DNA from: Pseudomonadota bacterium
GTDB taxonomy: Bacteria; Pseudomonadota; Alphaproteobacteria; Ferrovibrionales; Ferrovibrionaceae
Reading direction: 5' to 3'
Length of the DNA: 5,496 nt
Assembly: GCA_023433835.1 (NCBI GenBank)
Contig: JAEYTW010000475.1
Location: 1 to 5,496 of the forward strand
The notes below the pieces were generated by a model. That model saw only the letters and a list, made by a program, of their open reading frames with translations, did no database searches and was not told the DNA's origin. Position 1 is the first letter of the stretch. Each line of letters opens with the position of its first letter. Below are positions 1 through 5,145 of the stretch, piece by piece. A program made the translations under genes and the position numbers.

Positions 1-1256
1 ATCATGATCACGGCAAGCGGGCTCGAATTCAGCGAATAGACGCCGATGGCGCAGAACACGACGATGGCGGGCGCCAGCCAGCGGTAGGGCACCGACAGCA
101 GCCTGACCCACAGCCCGATCAGCGGCAGGTTGAGGATCACCAGCATCAGGTTGCCGATCCACATCGAGGCGATCAGGCCCCAGACCAGCCCGGGTTGCGT
201 CGTCATCACGTTGGGGCCGGGCGCGATGCCATGCACGATCATCGCCCCGGCCATCAGGGCCAGGACTGCGTTGGGCGGAATGCCCAGGGTGAGCAGGGGG
301 ATGAACGCGGTCTGGGCGGCGGCATTGTTGGCCGCCTCGGGCGCCGCCACCCCCTCGATCGCACCGCGCCCGAACCGGTCGGGGTCGCGCGCCATCTGCT
401 TTTCCAGGCTGTAGGCGGCAAACGAGGCGAGGATCGCCCCGCCGCCCGGCAGGATGCCGAGGAGGCTGCCGAGGAAGGTGCCGCGCAAGGCCGGCCCCCA
501 GGCGGCGCGGAAGTCGTCGCGCGTGGGCCACAACCGCCCGACCGCCGCAATGATCCTGGCACCGGGGCGCAGGCGGTCGGGCTGCTGCAGCGAGGCGATG
601 ATCTCGCCGATGCCGAAGATGCCCATGGCCAGTACGACGAAGTCGAGGCCGTCGGCCATCTCGGTCAGGCCGAAGGTGTAGCGCTCGACCCCGCTGGTCA
701 CGTCGGTGCCGGCGAGGCCGAGCAGGATGCCGAACAGGATCATGCCGACGGCGCGCATCAGCGACCCGGCGGCGATCACCACGGCCGCGACCAGCCCCAG
801 CACCATCAGCGAGAAATACTCGGCCGCCCCGAAGCTCAAGGCCACCGCCGACATCAGCGGCGCGGCCAGCGCGATCAGTAGCGTGGCGATGCAGCCGGCG
901 GCAAGCGAGGCCAGCGCCGCCACCGCCAGCGCCGCGCCGGCCCGGCCCGCGCGCGCCATCGCATGGCCGTCGAGCACGGTGACGACCGACGAGGCCTCGC
1001 CCGGCAGGTTGATCAGGATCGCGGTGGTCGAGCCACCGTACTGCGCGCCGTAGTAGATGCCGGCCAGCATGATCAGCGCGGTGGTCGGCTCCAGCGTGAA
1101 GGTGGCGGGCAGCAGCATGGCGATGGTGGCGACCGGCCCGATGCCGGGCAGGACCCCGATCAGCGTGCCGAGCAGCGCGCCGGCGAAGCACCAGGCCAGG
1201 TTCTGCAGCGTCAGCGCGACCGAGAAGCCGAGGGCGAGCTGGTCCAGCAGCGCCAT
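1..1256 (-). CDS. tctA: Tripartite tricarboxylate transporter large membrane subunit TctA (3' end outside window)
   Basis: This is the large, roughly 12-segment membrane subunit of a TTT-family secondary transporter in the inner membrane. It works with TctB and a periplasmic solute-binding TctC to import citrate or another carboxylate using an ion gradient. I read 418 residues; the family is about 500 long, so some 80 C-terminal residues are cut off by the window edge. Both halves of the family's internal duplication are visible. The first half has GVLPGIGP (residues 34-41) and YYGAQYGGSTTAILINLPGE (68-87). The second half has GILPGGG (267-273), EGVAAPEAANNAA (301-313), LGIPPNA (324-330) and HGIAPGP (342-348). 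The start ATG overlaps the tctB stop by one base (TGATG), which implies translational coupling, and no separate Shine-Dalgarno is evident. The reading frame is intact throughout. Family assignment is secure; the transported substrate is not deducible. Confidence 0.96.
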   Translation of the reverse strand, partial: MALLDQLALGFSVALTLQNLAWCFAGALLGTLIGVLPGIGPVATIAMLLPATFTLEPTTALIMLAGIYYGAQYGGSTTAILINLPGEASSVVTVLDGHAMARAGRAGAALAVAALASLAAGCIATLLIALAAPLMSAVALSFGAAEYFSLMVLGLVAAVVIAAGSLMRAVGMILFGILLGLAGTDVTSGVERYTFGLTEMADGLDFVVLAMGIFGIGEIIASLQQPDRLRPGARIIAAVGRLWPTRDDFRAAWGPALRGTFLGSLLGILPGGGAILASFAAYSLEKQMARDPDRFGRGAIEGVAAPEAANNAAAQTAFIPLLTLGIPPNAVLALMAGAMIVHGIAPGPNVMTTQPGLVWGLIASMWIGNLMLVILNLPLIGLWVRLLSVPYRWLAPAIVVFCAIGVYSLNSSPLAVIM

Positions 1257-1735
1257 CAGGGCCACAGCTTCAGGGGCAGGCCGAGGCCTGCGGCGAATAC
1301 CAGCGCCGAGCCGGCGCTGAGGATCGCGGCCAGCGCCAGTCCCTCGATCAAGGCCGCGCCGTGGGATCTGGCGATGCCCGCACGGGCCTCGGCCCGGCGC
1401 AGCGCGGTGGTGGCCAGCAGGCTGGCGGCCGCCACCGCGGCGGTCAGCCCGGCCCGTTCGATCAGCAGGGCGAAGGCTGTCAGCGCGGCGACCAGCCAGG
1501 CGGTGGTCTCCCACCCGAACGGCTGGCGGCCCGACCGCCGGCGCAAGCCCCGCAGGACCAGACCGGCCCCGATCGCGACCAGCCCGCCCGATACCGTCAG
1601 GGGAAAGAAACCCGGACCCATGCGCGCGACCGAGCCGACCGTGAGTCCGCGACCGAACACGAGGCCCGCAAGGCCCGCCAGCGCGAAGACGATGCCGGCG
1701 CCGAGATCGCTGTGGGGCTCCGACGGTTCCGCCAT
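1256..1735 (-). CDS. tctB: Tripartite tricarboxylate transporter small membrane subunit TctB
   Basis: This 159-residue protein is the small membrane subunit of the TTT transporter and the partner of TctA. Sequence divergence in this family is high, but the characteristic GPGFFP motif is present at residues 40-45, just after the first hydrophobic segment (about 11-29). Further hydrophobic stretches lie at about 44-62, 78-92, 95-111 and 127-150, fitting the usual four- to five-segment topology. Length matches the family (about 150-170). The ATG at 1735 is the only reasonable start: the same frame has a stop at 1772-1774, and no other ATG, GTG or TTG lies between. It sits 36 bases after the stop of the small upstream gene and overlaps tctA by one base, so the three genes form one transcription unit. 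The Shine-Dalgarno is weak. No TctC gene is next to it in the window. Confidence 0.9.
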   Translation of the reverse strand: MAEPSEPHSDLGAGIVFALAGLAGLVFGRGLTVGSVARMGPGFFPLTVSGGLVAIGAGLVLRGLRRRSGRQPFGWETTAWLVAALTAFALLIERAGLTAAVAAASLLATTALRRAEARAGIARSHGAALIEGLALAAILSAGSALVFAAGLGLPLKLWP

Positions 1736-1771
1736 CGTCAGGACGATGCGGCGGTTGGGTGGGAAATCAGC

Positions 1772-1978
1772 TCAGCCGATCAGCCACTTGGCGGCAAGCA
1801 CGCCGCAGGCCAGCACGATGGCGGGCAGGATGTAGAGGCTGAGGCGCCGGGACAACGGCGCCCGGTTGTCGTTGGCCGGGAACCGGGCCACCACCGGCCG
1901 GATCGGATGGTGGCCCTGGATCGCGAAGCCCGAACGCGGGCGCCGCAGGGAAGGTTGAATCTTGGCTAGACTGGCCAT
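1772..1978 (-). CDS. Small basic single-pass membrane protein at the head of tctBA, function unknown
   Basis: I do not recognise this 68-residue protein. Residues 1-45 are polar and strongly basic, with Arg at 12, 13, 15, 27, 32, 39, 44 and 45, Lys6, His23 and His24, and few acids. Residues 46-67 form one hydrophobic segment (LSLYILPAIVLACGVLAAKW). There is no N-terminal signal peptide. By the positive-inside rule the basic N-terminus should be cytoplasmic, giving a C-tail-anchored protein. Support for a real gene: AGGGAGG Shine-Dalgarno 11 bases before the ATG; a near-consensus promoter about 57 bases upstream of the ATG; G/C-rich third positions over most of the frame like its neighbours; and tight spacing (37 bases) to tctB. 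It occupies the place where tctC stands in many TTT operons but has no resemblance to the roughly 320-residue TctC. It might be an accessory subunit of the transporter or a leader peptide-like gene; both are inference. Confidence 0.65.
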   Translation of the reverse strand: MASLAKIQPSLRRPRSGFAIQGHHPIRPVVARFPANDNRAPLSRRLSLYILPAIVLACGVLAAKWLIG

Positions 1979-1989
1979 GGCCCCTTTTT

Positions 1990-1996
1990 CCTCCCT
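1990..1996 (-). promoter_or_regulatory. Shine-Dalgarno of the 68-codon gene
   Basis: The minus strand reads AGGGAGG, followed by eleven bases (AAAAAGGGGCC) and then the ATG at 1978. The purine-rich site is the strongest ribosome binding site in the window. It is a main reason for accepting this short reading frame as a translated gene. The spacing is slightly longer than ideal. Confidence 0.65.
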
Positions 1997-2034
1997 GTTG
2001 GCGCCTGGTGCGTTCGTTCGTCTTGTTACCTATC

Positions 2035-2063
2035 TATATAGCCTGAATCCGGCTCAGGTCCAA
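2035..2063 (-). promoter_or_regulatory. Predicted sigma-70 type promoter for the small ORF-tctB-tctA unit
   Basis: On the minus strand, TTGGAC (2058-2063) is followed by an exact 17-base spacer and TATATA (2035-2040). This is close to the TTGACA-17-TATAAT consensus and unusually AT-rich at -10 for this genome. The -35 begins four bases after the gltA stop codon (2068-2070). Predicted transcription would begin near 2028, giving a leader of about 50 bases before the ATG at 1978. The transporter cluster should therefore be transcribed independently of gltA, although no clear intrinsic terminator separates them and read-through is possible. Assignment is by consensus match only. Confidence 0.65.
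2042..2058. repeat. Inverted repeat across the promoter spacer (possible operator)
   Basis: The minus strand reads CCTGAGCCGGATTCAGG: perfect 5-base arms CCTGA and TCAGG separated by seven bases. It fills the spacer between the -35 and -10 boxes and touches the -35. Next to it, CTATATAG (2034-2041) is itself an 8-base palindrome covering the -10. A repressor dimer bound here would block RNA polymerase. Alternatively it could form a weak hairpin just after gltA, but the arms are short and no T-run follows. Function is inferred from position. Confidence 0.4.
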
Positions 2064-2067
2064 CGGC

Positions 2068-3369
2068 TCAGCCGCGCTTCTGCAGCGGCTGATACGGACG
2101 GCGGGTGGCGCCGGTGTAGAGCTGGCGCGGACGGCCGATCTTCTGCGAGGGATCCTCGATCATCTCCTGCCACTGGGCGATCCAGCCGACGGTGCGGGCA
2201 ACCGCGAACAGCACGGTGAACATCGAGGTCGGGAAGCCCATCGCCTTGAGAATGATGCCCGAATAGAAATCGACGTTCGGGTACAGCTTCTTCTCGACGA
2301 AGTACGGATCCTCCAGCGCGACGCGCTCGAGTTCCATGGCGAGCTTGAGCAGCGGCTCGTTCTTCAGGCCGAGTTCGTCGAGGACTTCGTGGCAGGTCTG
2401 GCGCATGACCTTGGCGCGCGGATCGTAGTTCTTGTAGACCCGGTGGCCGAAGCCCATCAGGCGCACGCCCGACGACTTGTCCTTAACCTTCTTGATGAAC
2501 TCCGGCACCTTGTCGGCGGTGCCGATCTCCTCGAGCATGTGCAGCACGGCCTCGTTGGCGCCGCCATGCGACGGGCCCCACAGGCAGGCGATGCCGGCGG
2601 CGATACAGGCGAACGGGTTGGCGCCCGACGAGCCGGCGAGGCGGACGGTCGAGGTCGACGCGTTCTGCTCGTGGTCGGCATGCAGCATGAAGATCCGGTC
2701 CATGGCCTTGGCCAGGATCGGGTTGACCTTGTAGGGCTCGCAGGGCACGCCGAAGGTCATCTGCAGGAAATTCTCGGCATAGCCGAGGTGGTTCTGCGGG
2801 AACACGAACGGCTGGCCGATCGAGTACTTGTAGGCCATCGCCGCGATGGTCGGCAGCTTGGCGATCAGGCGATAGCTCGCGACCATCCGCTCATGCGGGT
2901 CATGGATGTTGAGCGAGTCGTGGTAGAACGCCGACAGGGCGCCGACCACGCCGCACATCACGGCCATCGGATGGGCGTCGCGGCGGAAGCCGCGGAAGAA
3001 GAACTCGATCTGCTGGTGAACCATGGTGTGGAGCGTGATGTCACGCTCGAACTTCACCTTCTGCTCGCGGTTCGGCAGTTCGCCGTTCAGCAGCAGATAG
3101 CAGCACTCCATGAAATCGCTCTGCTCGGCCAGCTCGGCGATGTCGTAGCCGCGATAGAGCAGCACGCCCTCGTCGCCATCGATATAGGTGATCTTGGATT
3201 CGCAGCTCGCGGTCGAGGTGAAGCCGGGATCGAAGGTGAAATGGCCGGTTTCGGCATACAGCTTGCGGATGTCGATGACGGCAGGCCCGACCGTACCTTC
3301 CTGGACCGGCAATTCGATCGTCTTGCCCGACGCCTTGTCGGTCAGCGTCACGGTGTTGGCTGTGCTCAT
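2068..3369 (-). CDS. gltA: Citrate synthase, type II
   Basis: It condenses oxaloacetate and acetyl-CoA to citrate in the cytoplasm, the first step of the TCA cycle. With the start at 3369 the protein has 433 residues, close to E. coli GltA (427), and aligns with it end to end. Catalytic residues are present: His268 in GPSHGG, His309 in GFGHRVYKNYDPRA and Asp367 in NVDFYSG (E. coli His264, His305, Asp362), plus the HADHEQNASTSTVR block at 230-243. Residues of the E. coli allosteric NADH site also appear kept (Tyr149, Arg167, Lys171, His114, Thr115 and Cys210), but the position of Arg109 is Leu113. This suggests a hexameric, NADH-sensitive enzyme with possibly altered affinity (inference). The start at 3369 is chosen because GAAGGG lies nine bases upstream; an ATG at 3378 abuts that site. 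It is flanked by gltX upstream and the transporter cluster downstream. Confidence 0.98.
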   Translation of the reverse strand: MSTANTVTLTDKASGKTIELPVQEGTVGPAVIDIRKLYAETGHFTFDPGFTSTASCESKITYIDGDEGVLLYRGYDIAELAEQSDFMECCYLLLNGELPNREQKVKFERDITLHTMVHQQIEFFFRGFRRDAHPMAVMCGVVGALSAFYHDSLNIHDPHERMVASYRLIAKLPTIAAMAYKYSIGQPFVFPQNHLGYAENFLQMTFGVPCEPYKVNPILAKAMDRIFMLHADHEQNASTSTVRLAGSSGANPFACIAAGIACLWGPSHGGANEAVLHMLEEIGTADKVPEFIKKVKDKSSGVRLMGFGHRVYKNYDPRAKVMRQTCHEVLDELGLKNEPLLKLAMELERVALEDPYFVEKKLYPNVDFYSGIILKAMGFPTSMFTVLFAVARTVGWIAQWQEMIEDPSQKIGRPRQLYTGATRRPYQPLQKRG

Positions 3370-3378
3370 GAGTGACAT

Positions 3379-3384
3379 CCCTTC
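3379..3384 (-). promoter_or_regulatory. Shine-Dalgarno that decides the gltA start
   Basis: The minus strand reads GAAGGG, then ATGTCACTC, then the ATG at 3369. The first ATG (3378) directly touches the purine run, leaving no spacer. The second, nine bases away, is well placed, so the protein most likely begins MSTANTVTL rather than MSLMSTAN. Confidence 0.6.
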
Positions 3385-3402
3385 AGATCGCTTAAAACGC
3401 TG

Positions 3403-3432
3403 CCAGCCCTGGGCGCGCGCGCCTGATGCTGG
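3403..3432. repeat. Nested inverted repeats in the gltA leader
   Basis: The outer arms CCAGC (3403-3407) and GCTGG (3428-3432) enclose a perfect 12-base palindrome GGCGCGCGCGCC (3412-3423). If gltA transcription starts near 3438, this would form a GC-rich hairpin in the untranslated leader, about 30 bases ahead of the start codon. It may affect mRNA stability or translation. Alternating CG runs also arise by chance in GC-rich DNA. Confidence 0.35.
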
Positions 3433-3444
3433 ATTCCGCGGCGC

Positions 3445-3476
3445 AGTATAGCCAAGGTCGCGGCGCTGGGAAGCAA
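3445..3476 (-). promoter_or_regulatory. Possible gltA promoter
   Basis: The minus strand has a good -10 box, TATACT, at 3445-3450. The -35 is poor: CTTCCC (3468-3473) at a 17-base spacing, or TTGCTT (3471-3476) at an over-long 20-base spacing. Transcription from here would give a leader of about 70 bases. It is the best candidate in the gltX-gltA gap, but an activator-dependent promoter or co-transcription from gltX is equally possible. Confidence 0.3.
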
Positions 3477-3592
3477 TGGAATCTGTTGATCGCCAGTCAC
3501 GACATTTCATTGCCCGAATCGGCAGGCCGGCAGCGCATAAGCACTACCGGCCGCCCCCAGGCGCGCGATGATCCGGACATCAAACTGTTTGG

Positions 3593-3614
3593 CCGGCGTG
3601 GCCGGTGTTTTATT
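3593..3614 (+). terminator. Hairpin plus T-rich tail, oriented on the plus strand
   Basis: The plus strand reads CCGGC-GTG-GCCGG (3593-3605), followed by TGTTTTATT. This has the form of an intrinsic terminator for plus-strand transcripts, yet no plus-strand gene lies to its left. It could stop antisense transcription before it enters gltX. On the minus strand the stem is not followed by a T-run, so it is not a convincing gltX terminator. A further perfect odd palindrome, CAAACTGTTTG, lies beside it at 3581-3591. Confidence 0.3.
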
Positions 3615-3621
3615 GCAGCCG

Positions 3622-3637
3622 CGAAAGCGTTCTTTCG
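3622..3637 (-). terminator. Short hairpin immediately after gltX
   Basis: On the minus strand, CGAAAG-AACG-CTTTCG forms a perfect 6-base stem with a 4-base loop, starting two bases after the gltX stop (3639-3641). No T-run follows (the next bases are CGGCTGCAATAAAA), so it is at best a weak terminator or a 3'-end stabilising hairpin. Read-through towards gltA is possible. Confidence 0.35.
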
Positions 3638-3638
3638 G

Positions 3639-5039
3639 TCAGGCCGCGATGTCGCCGAGCCGGGCCAGGCTCTCGTCGCGGCCCAGTACCGCCAGCACGT
3701 CGAAGATCGGCGGCGAGGTGGTGCGGCCGGTCAGCGCGGCGCGCAGCGGTTGCGCCACCTGGCCGAGCTTGATGCCCTCGGCGGTGGCGAACTCGCGTAC
3801 TGCCGCCTCGGTCGACGCCGCCGTCCAGTCGGCCAGGGCCGACAGCCTGGGGATCAGCTTGGCGATCACGCCGCGCGCGGCCTCGCCGAGCTGGCCGGTC
3901 GCCTTCTCGTCGAAGCTGAGCGGGCGGGCGGCGGTGATGTACTGGGCGTTGTCGGCCAGTTCGACCAGGGTCTTGGCCCGCTCCTTCAGCCCCGGCATCG
4001 CCGCGGTCAGCATCGCGGTCTCCGCGTCCGTCAGGTCGCGGCCGGCATTCTTGGCCAGGAACGGCGCGGCGGCGCGGGCCAGCGCCGCATCGTCGGTCTG
4101 GCGCATGTACTGGCCGTTGAGGTTGTCGAGCTTGGCGAAATCGAGCCGCGACGGCGCCCGGCCGATATTCTCCAGGTTGAACCATTCGACCGCCTGGGCG
4201 GTGGGGATGAATTCGTCGTCGCCGTGGCTCCAGCCCAGCCGCAGCAGGTAGTTGCGCATCGCCTCGGGCAGATAGCCCATGTCGCGATAGGCCTCGACGC
4301 CGAGCGCGCCGTGGCGCTTGGACAGCTTGGCGCCGTCCGGCCCGTGGATCAGCGGCACATGGGCAAAGATCGGCACGTCGAAGCCGGCGGCCTGGTAGAG
4401 CAGGGTCTGACGCGCGCCGTTGGTCAGATGATCGTCGCCGCGGATCACGTGGGTGACCGCCATGTCATGGTCGTCGACCACGACCGACAGCATGTAGGTC
4501 GGCGTGCCGTCGGCGCGCAGCAGGACCATGTCGTCGAGCTGCTCGTTGGCGATGACGACGTCGCCCTGCACCAGGTCCTTGATGACCGTCTGGCCCTCGC
4601 GCGGTGCCTTCAGCCGCACCACCGGCTTGACGCCGGCCGGCGCCTCGGACGGGTCACGGTCGCGCCAGCGGCCGTCATAGCGCGGCTGGCGCCCGGCGGC
4701 GAGCGCCTCGGCCCGCATCTGCTCGAGCTCCTCAGGCGAGCAATAGCAGTGATAGGCACGGCCCTCGGCCAGCAGCCGGTGGGCCACCTCGGCATGGCGG
4801 GCGGCGCGGGCGAACTGGAATGTCACCTCGCCGTCATGGTCGAGGCCGAGCCATTGCAGGCCCTCGAAGATCGCCTGGATCGCGCCTTCGGTCGACCGGG
4901 CGCGGTCGGTATCCTCGATGCGCAAGAGGAAGGTGCCGCCATGGCGCCGGGCGAACAGCCAGTTGAACAGCGCGGTGCGGGCGCCCCCGATATGGAGGTA
5001 GCCGGTGGGCGAAGGGGCGAAGCGGGTGACGATGCTCAT
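3639..5039 (-). CDS. gltX: Glutamyl-tRNA synthetase (class I)
   Basis: It activates glutamate with ATP and charges tRNA-Glu in the cytoplasm; in many bacteria lacking GlnRS the enzyme also mischarges tRNA-Gln. The 466-residue protein starts MSIVTRFAPSPTGYLHIGG, with the HIGH-type motif as HIGG at 16-19, and has the KMSKS-type motif KLSKR at 238-242. The Rossmann fold and its insertion occupy about 1-300; the helical anticodon-binding region follows and includes LRAALTGRTTSPPIFDVL (432-449). Length fits the family. CYC at 98-100 matches half of the zinc site of E. coli GluRS, but the second pair (C..H after YDG) is replaced by YDGRWRD (121-127), so zinc is probably not bound as there. The ATG at 5039 is fixed by the conserved N-terminus; an open frame continues upstream to 5288 but has no homology and enters comEC. 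No Shine-Dalgarno is visible. Alphaproteobacteria often carry two gltX copies; which one this is cannot be decided here. Confidence 0.97.
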   Translation of the reverse strand: MSIVTRFAPSPTGYLHIGGARTALFNWLFARRHGGTFLLRIEDTDRARSTEGAIQAIFEGLQWLGLDHDGEVTFQFARAARHAEVAHRLLAEGRAYHCYCSPEELEQMRAEALAAGRQPRYDGRWRDRDPSEAPAGVKPVVRLKAPREGQTVIKDLVQGDVVIANEQLDDMVLLRADGTPTYMLSVVVDDHDMAVTHVIRGDDHLTNGARQTLLYQAAGFDVPIFAHVPLIHGPDGAKLSKRHGALGVEAYRDMGYLPEAMRNYLLRLGWSHGDDEFIPTAQAVEWFNLENIGRAPSRLDFAKLDNLNGQYMRQTDDAALARAAAPFLAKNAGRDLTDAETAMLTAAMPGLKERAKTLVELADNAQYITAARPLSFDEKATGQLGEAARGVIAKLIPRLSALADWTAASTEAAVREFATAEGIKLGQVAQPLRAALTGRTTSPPIFDVLAVLGRDESLARLGDIAA

Positions 5040-5054
5040 GGCTTGCGCGTAGCA

Positions 5055-5069
5055 CGGCGCGCGGCGCCG
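5055..5069. repeat. GC-rich inverted repeat upstream of gltX
   Basis: CGGCGC-GCG-GCGCCG gives a perfect 6-base stem with a 3-base loop, ending 15 bases before the gltX start. If present in the gltX mRNA leader it would form a stable hairpin just ahead of a start codon that lacks a Shine-Dalgarno. No convincing promoter was found in the 106-base gap (5040-5145) for either gltX or the divergent comEC gene. Confidence 0.3.
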
Positions 5070-5131
5070 CTCAAGCCTGCCACAACCCAGGCGTTGCCGG
5101 TTTGGTCCCGCAGACGCCGTTGACGGGCCAT

Positions 5132-5137
5132 GAGAAG
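5132..5137 (+). promoter_or_regulatory. Shine-Dalgarno of the comEC gene
   Basis: GAGAAG lies eight bases before the ATG at 5146. This supports that start over an out-of-frame ATG at 5130. Confidence 0.5.
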
Positions 5138-5145
5138 CTTCGGCC

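Noticed and set aside
195..1835. Plus-strand open frames opposite tctA and tctB (228, 290 and 202 codons)
   Set aside because: These are shadows of the transporter genes, with Gly/Arg/Gln/His-rich translations, no domain and no ribosome sites.
2011..2020. Short tandem repeat CGTTCGTTCG in the leader of the small gene
   Set aside because: Two and a half copies of a 4-base unit are expected by chance and no function is suggested.
2389..3375. 328-codon plus-strand open frame opposite gltA
   Set aside because: It lies wholly antisense to a highly conserved citrate synthase, and its low-complexity composition follows from the codon bias of gltA.
3370..3510. Extended gltA start at 3510 (47 extra residues)
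   Set aside because: The extra residues have no counterpart in citrate synthases, and the possible gltA promoter lies inside them. A Shine-Dalgarno sits properly before 3369.
5046..5074. TTGAGC-17-TACGCG as a gltX promoter
   Set aside because: The -10 matches consensus at only two positions and would place the transcript start almost on the start codon. Too weak to annotate.
3426..5123. 565-codon plus-strand open frame opposite gltX
   Set aside because: The translation is dominated by Arg, Gly, Ala, Gln, Asp and His typical of the antisense of a GC-rich gene, with no recognisable domain. gltX on the minus strand is unambiguous.
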